A DNA stretch of 64,000 bases from Cnuibacter physcomitrellae (GTDB lineage Bacteria; Actinomycetota; Actinomycetes; Actinomycetales; Microbacteriaceae): positions 2,420,214-2,484,213 of the forward strand of contig NZ_BMHD01000001.1 of assembly GCF_014640535.1 (NCBI RefSeq), read 5' to 3'. The notes under the pieces are model-generated. The model made no database searches. It worked only from the letters and a program-made list of their open reading frames with translations, and was not told where the DNA came from. The position numbers and the translations under genes are program-made. Shown one piece after another: positions 33,798-42,110 of the stretch. The stretch's first letter is position 1, and every line of letters begins with the position of its first letter.

Positions 33798-34487
33798 CTA
33801 TTCGCCCGTGGTGTCACGCGGCGGTGCGCCCGTCCCCGGTTCGTCGGCGGGGATCCGCCGCCGGCGGGCCACGAGCAGCGCGATCGTCACGATGGCGGCC
33901 AGCACGAGCAGTCCGCCCGCCGTGACCAGTCCCACGAGGACGGGCGGGAACCCGCCGGAGGTGGTCGCCTCCATCCCGCTCGCCCCCGCGGTCGCGGACG
34001 GCGAGGGGACCTCGAAGGCCGGCGACGGCGTGACCGTGGGCACCGACGACGGGACGGGAGTGGCCGGCGCCGAGGGATCGACGGTCGCCGCGGCGACCGG
34101 ACCGGCGTACGTGAACGCGAACGTCCCGGAGACGGTGTGCCCGTCACCCGAGACGTTCTGCCACTCCACCTGGTAGGCCCCCTGCGTGGTGGGGGTCACC
34201 GCGATGGACAGCGTCGAGTCCGTGATCGACACCGCGCCCTGGGAGACGACGGCACCCGAGGGATCCGAGACGCGGATGCCGATGGCGGCGCCCGCGTCCG
34301 AGAACGGAGGCTCGTTGAACGTCAGCGACACCGTGCTGAGCGGCTCCGACACAGTCGAGTCGCCTGCTGGGCTCGTCGACACGAGGTAGTCGTGGGCCGA
34401 GGCCGGGGCGGCGACGCCGACGGCCGCCGCCCCCGCCAGGAGGGCGCCGGCGATCGTCGCGGCGAGGAGGGGCAGGCGCCGGGTCAC
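33798..34487 (-). CDS. CopC-domain copper resistance protein, membrane-anchored
   Basis: Secreted copper-binding CopC domain, 229 aa. The signal peptide ends near AASAHDYLVSTSPAGDSTV, so the mature N-terminus begins with His, as in copper ligands. The CopC beta-barrel spans about residues 32-130 and includes LTFNEPPFSDAGA and YQVEWQNVSGDGHTVSGTF, with a second His. A Thr/Pro/Ser linker leads to a membrane helix (LLVLAAIVTIALLVARRRR) and a short cytoplasmic tail. GTG start overlaps the YcnI-like gene by 4 nt. Probably works in copper handling with it. Confidence 0.85.
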   Translation of the reverse strand: MTRRLPLLAATIAGALLAGAAAVGVAAPASAHDYLVSTSPAGDSTVSEPLSTVSLTFNEPPFSDAGAAIGIRVSDPSGAVVSQGAVSITDSTLSIAVTPTTQGAYQVEWQNVSGDGHTVSGTFAFTYAGPVAAATVDPSAPATPVPSSVPTVTPSPAFEVPSPSATAGASGMEATTSGGFPPVLVGLVTAGGLLVLAAIVTIALLVARRRRIPADEPGTGAPPRDTTGE

Positions 34488-35248
34488 CGCGACGCCCCGT
34501 TCGTCCGGGGTCGGCGCAGCAGGGCGATCAGCGAGACCACGAGGGCCACCGCTCCGAGCGCGAGGCCGCCGATCCCGAAGCCGAGGCCGAGACCCGCATC
34601 CGACGAGGCGGTGGCGCCGGAGCTCGAGGCCGCCTCCGATCCCGCGGACGCGACCGTGACGCTCGCCGCGTCCTCGTCGGCCGGCGGGGCGGCGTTGACG
34701 TAGACGACCGGCGCCGGATGCTCGGGCTCCTCCCCCGAGGCGGGTGTGGGCTCGTTCCAGTCGACGACCGATCCGTCGGAGTAGCCCTGGTGGGCCGGGA
34801 GGGTGATGCTGTCGACGTCGGGCAGCGGTCCGACCTGGACGGGGAAGCGCTGGAACTGCGCCTTCCCGATGCCCACGCCGTCGTCCGCGGTCCACACCAC
34901 CTGGGTGGGCGCCTCGGTGATCGTCACATCACCCTCGGTGACCGGTGTGGGGAGGGTGCTCGTGACGACCTTGGCGGTCCAGCCCGGCACGGGCTCGGTC
35001 GCGACATAGGTCACGGGGGTGTCGGTGGGCAGGTCGACGGTCAGCGACGAGGTCGTCGCCGTGTCGGACTCGTTCGGCACACGGAACGTGAGCACGGCGT
35101 AGCCCCCCGCCGAGGCGGTGTCGGGCTCCACGTGCACGTGGGCGCTGGCGGCCAGCGGCGCGGCGAACAGCACGCCGCCCGCGACGGCGAGCGCAGCGGC
35201 CGCGCTCGCCAGGACGGTGGTCTTCTTCAGGGTGGTGCGTCTCTTCAC
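34484..35248 (-). CDS. YcnI-like (DUF1775) copper-associated protein
   Basis: Secreted, membrane-anchored protein of the YcnI family, 254 aa. The signal peptide ends at ASAHVHVEPDTASAGGYAVL; the mature His-x-His N-terminus and a following Glu bind copper in YcnI. The beta-rich domain contains WTAKVVTS and VVWTADDGVG. The C-terminus has a Ser/Ala-rich linker, one membrane helix (GIGGLALGAVALVVSLIALL) and a basic end. Start at GTG 35248, the better spaced of two nearby GTGs after AGAGA. Overlaps the CopC gene. Confidence 0.85.
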   Translation of the reverse strand: MKRRTTLKKTTVLASAAAALAVAGGVLFAAPLAASAHVHVEPDTASAGGYAVLTFRVPNESDTATTSSLTVDLPTDTPVTYVATEPVPGWTAKVVTSTLPTPVTEGDVTITEAPTQVVWTADDGVGIGKAQFQRFPVQVGPLPDVDSITLPAHQGYSDGSVVDWNEPTPASGEEPEHPAPVVYVNAAPPADEDAASVTVASAGSEAASSSGATASSDAGLGLGFGIGGLALGAVALVVSLIALLRRPRTNGASR

Positions 35249-35277
35249 GATGTCTCTCTTCACGAGGTCTGGTGTCC

Positions 35278-35301
35278 GGCGCGCGCGGAGTCGCACGCGC
35301 C
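35278..35301. terminator. Hairpin upstream of the YcnI gene
   Basis: GGCGCG (35278-35283) pairs with CGCGCC (35296-35301). It lies in the 133-nt gap between the His-rich membrane gene and the YcnI-like gene, on the same strand. Confidence 0.3.
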
Positions 35302-35381
35302 GTGTCGTCATGGATGCGCCCAGCGATCCCGATGACGACGACGGACCGCGGAGGAGACCGTGGGTCGTGGCGTGGGGAGGC

Positions 35382-36020
35382 TCAGGCGAGGGAGGAGTGG
35401 AGGGCGAGACGCGCGGGCGGACCGCGGTGACGCATCCGCCCCAGGAGGAGTCGGGCGTGCGGTGCCCACTCGGGGACGGTCGCCACGACGGCGGCGCGGA
35501 CCCCGGGAGTCTCGACGGGCACGAGAGAGGCCGCACGCCTGACGACGAGGCGGAGACCCAGGTCGACCAGGGCGGCGAGAGCCCCGAGCGCACGCGCACC
35601 CCAGCGGGCGGCCACGATCGTGGCGGCCGCAGCGACGAGGTGCGCCATCCACATCCAGGCCCCGTCGTGCGCCGCGTGGACGGGCGCCTGCACCGGTGCG
35701 GCGATCCCCAGCGGAAGGGTGCCGACGACCTCGCCGTGGTGGCCGAGGTGCTGCGACCAGTCGATCCGCGGATCGCCCGCCCCCACCCCGAAGAGCAGGT
35801 GGAACAGGGCCTGACTCGTGAGCACGCCCACGACGAGGCGAGGAAGGGACAGTCGGCGTCCGGCGAGCGCCGTGCAGACGAGCAGGGCGAACGCGAACGC
35901 GATGACCACGCCCACGGCCCCCGGTGCGGTCGAGCCGGCGACGGCGTGCGAGAACGCGGCGAAGAAGGTGGCGAAGGATGCGGCGGCCGCTCCGCGGCCC
36001 ACCCGCGCCCATCTCTCCAC
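35382..36020 (-). CDS. His-rich membrane protein upstream of YcnI/CopC
   Basis: Unrecognised integral membrane protein, 212 aa, with about five helices. Several His fall in or near membrane segments: FFAAFSHAVAG, QALFHLLFGVGAG, SQHLGHHGEV, VHAAHDGAWMWMAHLVAAAA. Such His/Met placement fits a metal-related role, and the neighbours are copper proteins. The start is uncertain: GTG 36020 fits the first helix, and longer forms up to 36140 look non-coding. Low certainty on function. Confidence 0.65.
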   Translation of the reverse strand: MERWARVGRGAAAASFATFFAAFSHAVAGSTAPGAVGVVIAFAFALLVCTALAGRRLSLPRLVVGVLTSQALFHLLFGVGAGDPRIDWSQHLGHHGEVVGTLPLGIAAPVQAPVHAAHDGAWMWMAHLVAAAATIVAARWGARALGALAALVDLGLRLVVRRAASLVPVETPGVRAAVVATVPEWAPHARLLLGRMRHRGPPARLALHSSLA

Positions 36021-36225
36021 GTCGCCCTGCTCTCGTGAGTGCTGTCCGTCCAGCCTATTCGACGGTTCGCCGGGTACCGTCGCGACCGCATCATCACCCC
36101 CTTTCGAGGGGCGGGAGCGGACCATGGCACAGAAGATCACGGCGTGTCAATCCCAAGGTTCCCCATTTTGGGTTACAGAGATAACTAGCTAGCCTGTCTA
36201 ACGAGCCGGGATGCTCACACCCTAC

Positions 36226-36230
36226 GGAGG
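36226..36230 (+). promoter_or_regulatory. Ribosome-binding site deciding the sigma factor start
   Basis: GGAGG is 6 nt before ATG 36237 but touches the earlier ATG 36231, so the second ATG is the likely start. Confidence 0.65.
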
Positions 36231-36236
36231 ATGAAG

Positions 36237-37211
36237 ATGTCAAACTCAGTAGCAGTCCACGAGACGCACACCGAGGCCGCCGAGCCTGCCCCCAGCCTCA
36301 ACATCAGGGGGGCATCGGAGGACCCGGTGAAGGACTACCTGCGACAGATCGGGCGCACCGCCCTCCTCAGCGCGGAGGACGAGGTCGACCTCGGCCGCCG
36401 CATCGAGGTGGGCGTGATCGCCGAGGAGAAGCTGGCGACCACCGAGATCGACGACGCCGCACTCAAGCGCGACCTGCAGTGGCTGGTGCGTGACGGCAAG
36501 GCCGCCAAGCGGAAGCTCATCCAGGCCAACCTGCGCCTGGTCGTCTCGATCGCCAAGCGCTACCTCGACCGCGGTCTGCCCTTCCTCGACCTGATCCAGG
36601 AGGGCAACATCGGCCTCGTCCGCGCGGTCGAGAAGTTCGACTACCAAGCCGGGTTCAAGTTCTCCACGTACGGATCGTGGTGGATCAAGCAGGCCATCAA
36701 CCGAGCCCTCGCCGACAGCGGACGCATCATCCGCATCCCCGTGCACACCTCGGAGAAGATCTCGTCCATCACCCGCATGCAGCGTCGCCTGATGATCGAG
36801 CTCGGCCGCGAGGCCACGATCGAGGAGGTCGCGGTCGCCGTCGACCTGCCGCCGGCGAAGGTCCAGGAGCTGCTGCGCCACGGCCGCGAGACCGTGTCGC
36901 TCCACACGCCCGTCGGAGAAGACGACGCCGAGCTCGGCGACCTCATCGAGGACTCGACCCAGCCGCAGCCCTTCGACGCGGCCGCTCTCCAGCTGCAGCA
37001 CGAGGACCTCGCCCGCCGCCTCGCCACGCTCCCCCCGCGCGAGTCGCGCGTGGTCGCGATGCGCTTCGGGCTCGACGGCGAGGACCCGATGTCGTTCGAC
37101 GAGATCGGCGAGGTGCTCGGCGTCTCGCGTGAGCGCGCCCGCCAGATCCAGCGCCGCGCGCTCGGCATGCTGCGCGAGGAGTACCTGCACGACTACCTCA
37201 TCGCCGGCTGA
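36237..37211 (+). CDS. Group 2 sigma-70 family factor (SigB/HrdB-like)
   Basis: RNA polymerase sigma factor, 324 aa. Region 1.2 ([20 protein letters not shown]), region 2 ([20 protein letters not shown] and [20 protein letters not shown]), region 3 and region 4 ([20 protein letters not shown]) are intact. It lacks the long acidic region 1.1 of the principal sigma factor, so it is a group 2 paralogue, close in size to corynebacterial SigB. Upstream is an AT-rich stretch (36158-36200). A G/C hairpin at 37245-37273 ends the transcript. The two surface-protein genes that follow on the same strand could be its targets, but this is only adjacency. Confidence 0.9.
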   Translation: MSNSVAVHETHTEAAEPAPSLNIRGASEDPVKDYLRQIGRTALLSAEDEVDLGRRIEVGVIAEEKLATTEIDDAALKRDLQWLVRDGKAAKRKLIQANLRLVVSIAKRYLDRGLPFLDLIQEGNIGLVRAVEKFDYQAGFKFSTYGSWWIKQAINRALADSGRIIRIPVHTSEKISSITRMQRRLMIELGREATIEEVAVAVDLPPAKVQELLRHGRETVSLHTPVGEDDAELGDLIEDSTQPQPFDAAALQLQHEDLARRLATLPPRESRVVAMRFGLDGEDPMSFDEIGEVLGVSRERARQIQRRALGMLREEYLHDYLIAG

Positions 37212-37244
37212 GCCGGAGGGGTCGTCCCCCTCTGGTCCCGGCTC

Positions 37245-37273
37245 GGGCCCCGGTCGCTTCGGCGCCGGGGCCC
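37245..37273 (+). terminator. Terminator of the sigma factor gene
   Basis: GGGCCCCGG (37245-37253) pairs with CCGGGGCCC (37265-37273), followed by TTT. Confidence 0.7.
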
Positions 37274-37301
37274 TTTCCGTGTCTCCGGACGTCGTCGCGC
37301 A

Positions 37302-37339
37302 CTACTGGTGACTACCTACTGGTGTCCATCTGAGTAGTC
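37302..37339 (+). promoter_or_regulatory. Repeats upstream of the Val/Ala/Pro-rich secreted protein
   Basis: CTACTGGTG occurs twice, 14 nt apart (37302-37310 and 37316-37324). GACTAC (37310-37315) and GTAGTC (37334-37339) form an inverted repeat. It lies about 75 nt upstream of the gene and could bind a regulator. No matching -10 was found. Confidence 0.35.
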
Positions 37340-37414
37340 CTCGGCCTTGACGACGTCTCACCACGAGCGTTTCGTGGGATGACCAGACATCCATGGGATG
37401 GGAGGTGATGCGCT

Positions 37415-38614
37415 GTGGCTCTCGAGCCGGCTCTGCCCGCCGAGCGATCTCGCGCGCATCACTGGCTGCGGATCGGGCTCGCCACGGCGGGCGCCTCCGC
37501 GGGTCTCGTCCTCGGCGGTCTGCTCCTCGGCTCCCAGCCCGCTCACGCGGACGAGGGGTCCGGTCTGGGCGGTGCGCTCGGCGGGACCCTCGACGCCGTC
37601 ACGCAGGTCGTGGACACTCCGGTCTCCGGCGTCACCGACGCCGTCTCCTCGCTCGTGTCGGGCACCGCGGATGCGGTAGTCGCTCCCGTCGCCGCCGCCG
37701 CGGAGCCCGTCGTCGCCGCTGTACCGGATCCGGTCGCCGACGTGGTCGAGCCCGTCGCGGCTCCCGTCGTCGACGCGCTCCCCGAGCCCGTCGCGGAGGT
37801 CGTCGAACCCGTCGTGGACGCGCTTCCCGCCCCGGTCGACGACGTCGTGGCCCCTGCGGCCGCGGCGGTTCCGGGTGTGCTGACGGAGGCGTCCGGAGCC
37901 CTGGGCTCCGCTCCCGTGGCCGGCCTCACCGACCCTGTCGTCGGGGCCGTCGACGGTGTCGTCAACGGCCTCCCGGTGGTCTCCGACCTCCTCGGAGCAG
38001 ACCCCGTCTCGACCATCGCCGACCCGGTCGTCGGGGCGGTCGAGAGCAGCCTGGGCGGGGCCGTCTCCGGCGTCGTCCCGCCAGTCGCGGGGGCGGTGGA
38101 GCCGGTCCTCGGCGGCATCGGCTCCGGGGCTCCGGTCGTGTCCGTCCCCGGCGTCCCCTCGGTTCCCTCGACCCCCGTCCGTCCCGGCATTCCGGGCGTG
38201 CCGGGGTCGGGCTCCTCTCCCGGTGACGCGACGTCCGACGGCGTGCTCACCCTCTCGACTCCGGCCGTGGATCGTGCCGACCGCGCCCTCCTCGCCGCCT
38301 CGGGTGACGGCGTCGCCTCTGCAGGCGCGGCTTCTGCGGCCGCCACGGCCGTCCCCTCGTCCGCTTCCGTGCCGGCTCCCGCTCCCGCTCCCGCTCCTGC
38401 GGCTCCCGCGGTCCCGGCGCCTGTGTCGCCCGCGCTGCCGACCGGCGGAGCGGGCTCGGGCGGCGCCGCCTCCGGTGCCGCGGGCGCCGCGGCGTCCGCC
38501 GTGGACCTGACCGGCGCCGCGAGCGCCTTCCTGGTGACCGGCCTGAGCGGCACCTCCTCCGACGATGACCTGCCGTCGGCCCCGGTGTACGACACCGACT
38601 CCTCCCCCGACTGA
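37415..38614 (+). CDS. Secreted Val/Ala/Pro-rich repeat protein, 399 aa
   Basis: Unrecognised exported protein. A signal peptide with AHA cleavage site ends near residue 45 (LVLGGLLLGSQPAHA). The mature part is low-complexity: about residues 55-230 repeat short units such as VVEPVVDALPAPV and DPVVGAV, then PGVPSVPSTP-type segments, then a Pro/Ala-rich and Gly/Ala-rich stretch. No LPXTG, membrane anchor or enzyme motif is seen; the end is acidic. GGAGGTGA is 6 nt before the GTG start. It precedes the LPXTG chaplin-like gene, with a hairpin between them, and may act at the surface with it. Confidence 0.7.
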   Translation: MALEPALPAERSRAHHWLRIGLATAGASAGLVLGGLLLGSQPAHADEGSGLGGALGGTLDAVTQVVDTPVSGVTDAVSSLVSGTADAVVAPVAAAAEPVVAAVPDPVADVVEPVAAPVVDALPEPVAEVVEPVVDALPAPVDDVVAPAAAAVPGVLTEASGALGSAPVAGLTDPVVGAVDGVVNGLPVVSDLLGADPVSTIADPVVGAVESSLGGAVSGVVPPVAGAVEPVLGGIGSGAPVVSVPGVPSVPSTPVRPGIPGVPGSGSSPGDATSDGVLTLSTPAVDRADRALLAASGDGVASAGAASAAATAVPSSASVPAPAPAPAPAAPAVPAPVSPALPTGGAGSGGAASGAAGAAASAVDLTGAASAFLVTGLSGTSSDDDLPSAPVYDTDSSPD

Positions 38615-38626
38615 GTCGAGGATCCG

Positions 38627-38660
38627 GGACCTGATCGCGACGCTCCCGTCGCCAGGGTCC
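38627..38660 (+). terminator. Hairpin between the two surface-protein genes
   Basis: Outer GGACC/GGTCC (38627-38631, 38656-38660) and inner GCGACG/CGTCGC pair around CTCC. Confidence 0.5.
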
Positions 38661-38737
38661 AGACGAGATCCCTCAGCGCGATCCACATGACCGTGTGCGC
38701 GCATCCGACTCAACACCTTGAAGGGGTGAGAAGCACC

Positions 38738-41386
38738 GTGAACAAGTACCTGTCACGAGGACTGTGGTTCGTCCTCATCACCGGCGGCCTGACCGCCGCA
38801 GGAGCGGGCATCGCGAACGCGGCCGAGACCAGCGGAGACGACTCCGTCGCCGCCGGCAACCAGGCCATCGTCAGCGTCGAGCTGCCCATCAACGTCAGCG
38901 GCAACGGCATCTCCGTCCTCGGAGACGCCGGCAGCAGCGACGCCGGCACCGCACCGGAGTCCGCTCCGGCACCGGCCGAGGCGGCTCCGTCCGCCGCGGT
39001 CGACACCAGCGGCTCGGACTCGATCCTGGGCGGGACCCAGGGCATCGTCGACGTGTCCGTTCCGATCGACGTCTCCGGCAACGCCGTCTCGGTCGTCGGG
39101 GATGCGGAGTCGGAGGATGCGTCGAGCGGCTCGGCCGCCTCGTCCGACCCGGCTCCGGCTCCGGCTGCGGCCGCTCCCGAGACCAGCGGTTCGGACTCGA
39201 TCCTCGGCGGGACCCAGGCGCCCGTCGATGTGTCGATCCCGATCGACGTCTCCGGCAACGGCATCGCCGTGATCGGGGATGCGTCCTCCACCGGATCCAC
39301 CACCGGCGGCAGCGGCTCGGCTCCGGCTGAGCCCGCAGCCGGTTCGGATGCGGAGACCAGCGGTTCGGACTCAGTCCTCGGCGGGACCCAGGCGCCCGTC
39401 GATGTGTCGATCCCGATCGACGTCTCCGGCAACGGCATCGCCGTGATCGGGGATGCGTCCTCCACCGGATCCACCACCGGTGGCAGCGGCTCGGCTCCCG
39501 CTGAGCCCGCAGCCGGCACCGGCGCCACCACCGACGGGGACGACTCCCTCGCCGGCGGCAACCAGGTCCCGGTCGACGTCACCGCCCCCATCACGGTCGG
39601 CGGCAACGGCATCGCGGTGATCGGGGATGCGTCCTCGTCCGGGTCCACCACCGGCGGCTCGGCTCCTGCTGAGCCCTCGACCGGCACCGGCACCACCACC
39701 GACGGAGACGACTCCCTCGCCGGCGGCAACCAGATCCCCGTCGACGTCACCGCCCCCGTCACCATCGGCGGCAACGGCATCGCCGTCATCGGCGACGCAT
39801 CCTCCACCGCATCCACCACCGGCAACGGCAGCTCCGCTCCCGCTGAGCCCGCGACCGGCACCGGCACCACCACCGACGGAGACGACTCCCTCGCCGGCGG
39901 CAACCAGATCCCCGTCGACGTCACCGCCCCCATCACCGTCGGCGGCAACGGCATCGCCGTGATCGGCGACGCATCCTCGTCCGGATCCACCACCGGCGGC
40001 AGCAGCTCGGCTCCGGCTGAGCCCGCAGCCGGCACCGGCACCACCACCGACGGGGACGACTCCCTCGCCGGCGGCAACCAGATCCCCGTCGACGTCACCG
40101 CCCCCATCACCGTCGGCGGCAACGGCATCGCCGTGATCGGCGACGCATCCTCGTCCGGATCCACCACCGGCGGCAGCAGCTCGGCTCCGGCTGAGCCCGC
40201 AGCCGGCACCGGCACCACCACCGACGGGGACGACTCCCTCGCCGGCGGCAACCAGATCCCCGTCGACGTCACCGCCCCCATCACCGTCGGCGGCAACGGC
40301 ATCGCCGTGATCGGCGACGCATCCTCGTCCGGATCCACCACCGGCGGCAGCAGCTCGGCTCCGGCTGAGCCCGCAGCCGGCACCGGCACCACCACCGACG
40401 GGGACGACTCCCTCGCCGGCGGCAACCAGATCCCCGTCGACGCCACCGCCCCCATCACCGTCGGCGGCAACGGCATCGCGGTCATCGGCGACGCCACCTC
40501 GGAGGACTCGAGCACCACCGTCCAGCCCGGCTCGGGCACCGGCGGAACCGGCACCACCACGACCGGTGACGACTCCGTCGCCGGGGGCAACCAGGTCGGG
40601 CTCGACCTCGGAGCTCCCGTGACGGTCGGCGGCAACGGCGTGGCCGTGGTCGGCGACGCCACCTCGACCGGATCCACCACCGGCGTCGTCCCCGGCACCG
40701 GCGGTACCGGTGAGGGCGCCACCACGGACGGCGGCGACTCCGTCGCCGGAGGGAACCAGGTGATCCCGGTCGTCGGCGTCCCGGTGACCGCGGGCGGCAA
40801 CGCCGTCTGCGTGATCGGCGACTGCAGCTCCGAGGATGCGACCACCGTCGTCACCCCGGGCACCGGCTCGGACGACCCCAGCACCGACGGTGACGGATCG
40901 ATCGGCGGCGGCAACCAGGTGATCCCGGTGATCGGCGTGCCGGTCACCGTGGGTGGGAACGCGGTCTGCGTGATCGGCGACTGCACCACGGACACCCCGT
41001 CCACGCCCGGGACCCCCGGTACTCCTGGCACCCCCGGTACTCCTGGCACCCCCGGTACTCCTGGCACCCCGGGTACTCCTGGCACCCCTGGAACGCCTGG
41101 AACTCCCGGCACCCCCGGAACCCCCGGCACCCCTGGCACGCCCGGCACCCCCGGAACCCCGGGCACTCCTGGCATCCCCGGAACCCCGGGGACCAGCGGT
41201 AGCGGCGCCGTCAGCGTGACCGCCTCCGTCGCCGGCAGCTCGCCCGCCGGGATGACCGCCGGCACGGGTTCGCTGCCCAACACCGGAGCCGACATCGCTC
41301 CCGCTGCGGGCACGATGGCGCTCCTGCTCCTGGCGGGGCTCGCGCTCCTCGTCCTCTCGTCCACGCGTCGGAAGGCCCAGCGCTAA
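38738..41386 (+). CDS. LPXTG-anchored surface protein with 13 chaplin-like repeats and a collagen-like stalk
   Basis: Predicted cell-wall protein, 882 aa. A signal peptide ends near ANAA (residue 28). From about residue 31 to 750 there are 13 repeats of 40-58 residues with the core GNQxPVDVxxPxxVxGNGIA then VIGDA, the pattern of chaplin/DUF320 domains; the last two have a Cys pair (VCVIGDC). Repeats 7-9 are identical. Residues 756-821 are 22 Gly-X-Y triplets, mostly TPG, a collagen-like stalk. LPNTG at 846-850, a membrane helix and RRKAQR form a sortase signal. Chaplins make amyloid-like hydrophobic coats; a similar role here is inferred. No sortase gene is in the window. The GTG at 38738 follows GGGGTGA. 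Confidence 0.88.
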   Translation: MNKYLSRGLWFVLITGGLTAAGAGIANAAETSGDDSVAAGNQAIVSVELPINVSGNGISVLGDAGSSDAGTAPESAPAPAEAAPSAAVDTSGSDSILGGTQGIVDVSVPIDVSGNAVSVVGDAESEDASSGSAASSDPAPAPAAAAPETSGSDSILGGTQAPVDVSIPIDVSGNGIAVIGDASSTGSTTGGSGSAPAEPAAGSDAETSGSDSVLGGTQAPVDVSIPIDVSGNGIAVIGDASSTGSTTGGSGSAPAEPAAGTGATTDGDDSLAGGNQVPVDVTAPITVGGNGIAVIGDASSSGSTTGGSAPAEPSTGTGTTTDGDDSLAGGNQIPVDVTAPVTIGGNGIAVIGDASSTASTTGNGSSAPAEPATGTGTTTDGDDSLAGGNQIPVDVTAPITVGGNGIAVIGDASSSGSTTGGSSSAPAEPAAGTGTTTDGDDSLAGGNQIPVDVTAPITVGGNGIAVIGDASSSGSTTGGSSSAPAEPAAGTGTTTDGDDSLAGGNQIPVDVTAPITVGGNGIAVIGDASSSGSTTGGSSSAPAEPAAGTGTTTDGDDSLAGGNQIPVDATAPITVGGNGIAVIGDATSEDSSTTVQPGSGTGGTGTTTTGDDSVAGGNQVGLDLGAPVTVGGNGVAVVGDATSTGSTTGVVPGTGGTGEGATTDGGDSVAGGNQVIPVVGVPVTAGGNAVCVIGDCSSEDATTVVTPGTGSDDPSTDGDGSIGGGNQVIPVIGVPVTVGGNAVCVIGDCTTDTPSTPGTPGTPGTPGTPGTPGTPGTPGTPGTPGTPGTPGTPGTPGTPGTPGTPGTPGTPGIPGTPGTSGSGAVSVTASVAGSSPAGMTAGTGSLPNTGADIAPAAGTMALLLLAGLALLVLSSTRRKAQR
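39866..40561 (+). repeat. Four 174-nt tandem units inside the chaplin-like gene
   Basis: Units start at 39866, 40040, 40214 and 40388, each 58 codons. The middle units are virtually identical at the DNA level, so the copy number is likely to vary by recombination. More divergent copies extend to both sides within the gene. Confidence 0.9.
41003..41200 (+). repeat. 9-nt repeats encoding the collagen-like stalk
   Basis: Twenty-two consecutive 9-nt units, mostly ACC-CCC-GGN or ACT-CCT-GGC, encoding 20 TPG, one IPG and one TSG triplet. Confidence 0.9.
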
Positions 41387-41413
41387 CCGCCGCACCCAGC
41401 CGGGGGAATCACC

Positions 41414-41442
41414 GCCGGGCGCCTCTCACCGGGGCGCCCGGC
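41414..41442 (+). terminator. Terminator hairpin of the LPXTG protein gene
   Basis: GCCGGGCGCC (41414-41423) pairs with GGCGCCCGGC (41433-41442), 27 nt after the stop codon. Confidence 0.65.
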
Positions 41443-41480
41443 ACACCCCTGCCCGCACGGCACGGCCCGCGTCCGAGATC

Positions 41481-41832
41481 GCGGATCTGACACTCGTGGC
41501 GGTCTCCCGGGCGCGAAAGGCACCACGACTGTCAGGTCGGGACATCAGCGTGACGCTCGTTCACCCGGCCCGCGGATCTGACACTCGTGGCGGCCTCCCG
41601 GGCACGGAAGGCACCACGACTGTCAGATCGGGACATCAGCGTAAGCCTCGGCCTGCGGATCTGACACTCGTGGCGACCGCGACCACGCGGAAGTCACCAC
41701 GACTGCCAGATCGAGTCATCAGCGTGAGCCTCCCTCGCGCACACGGCAGGCACGCTCGCTCGCCCGGCCTGCGGATCTGACACTCGTGGCGACCGCGACG
41801 ACGCGGAAGCCACCACGACTGCCATATCCGCG
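41481..41832. repeat. Cluster of four palindromic repeats
   Basis: Copies at about 41481-41539, 41572-41630, 41655-41712 and 41771-41832. Each opens with GCGGATCTGACACTCGTGGC and closes with CCACGACTGYCAKRTC after a variable 20-25 nt loop. In all, the stem has the same single C-C mismatch. The first three copies are followed by a similar spacer (ATCAGCGTRA). A fifth copy is at 62079-62141. No gene is present in this 724-nt interval (41387-42110). Confidence 0.85.
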
Positions 41833-41882
41833 ACCCTCGCGATGGGCCCACCCACCGCGTGCTCGGCACTTTCGCCCGCGCG

Positions 41883-42061
41883 GAGTGCTCACTCTTGGCG
41901 CTGCTCAGAGTGGGATCGTGCTAGAAGTGAGCATCCGAACCCCTGCAGCGCGAGTGAAAGCGCAGCGAGCAGCGAGCGGAGAGCAGAGAGCAGCGAGCGG
42001 AAGAGCCCACTGCTCACCATCCGCACCATCCTGACCCGGCGGGCACCCGAAGTGAGCACTC
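41883..42061. repeat. Distant inverted repeat and AGCGAGC-rich tract
   Basis: GAGTGCTCACT (41883-41893) and AGTGAGCACTC (42051-42061) are exact inverted copies 157 nt apart. Between them lie GAAGTGAGCA and a purine-rich run of GAGCAGCGAGCGG-like direct repeats (41961-42000). No coding frame is convincing here. Confidence 0.5.
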
Positions 42062-42110
42062 GATCCCCACCCGGGCGCCCGAAGCCCACTCCTCACAGAG
42101 CGGGCGAGGG

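Noticed and set aside
33205-33900. Fluoride riboswitch upstream of crcB
   Set aside because: The genes follow other coding sequences with no leader; no conserved riboswitch core was seen.
39866-40561. Regularly spaced repeats considered as a CRISPR array
   Set aside because: Units are 174 nt, contiguous and in frame with coding sequence, with no unique spacers or cas genes.
38710-41395. Two very long open frames opposite the chaplin-like gene (minus strand)
   Set aside because: They mirror the repeats of the real gene, have no signal peptide or family match, and arise because GC-rich repeats lack stops in other frames.
41481-41832. Palindromic repeats considered as a CRISPR array or insertion-sequence ends
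   Set aside because: Spacing varies from 83 to 116 nt, the spacers are related rather than unique, and no transposase or cas gene is nearby.
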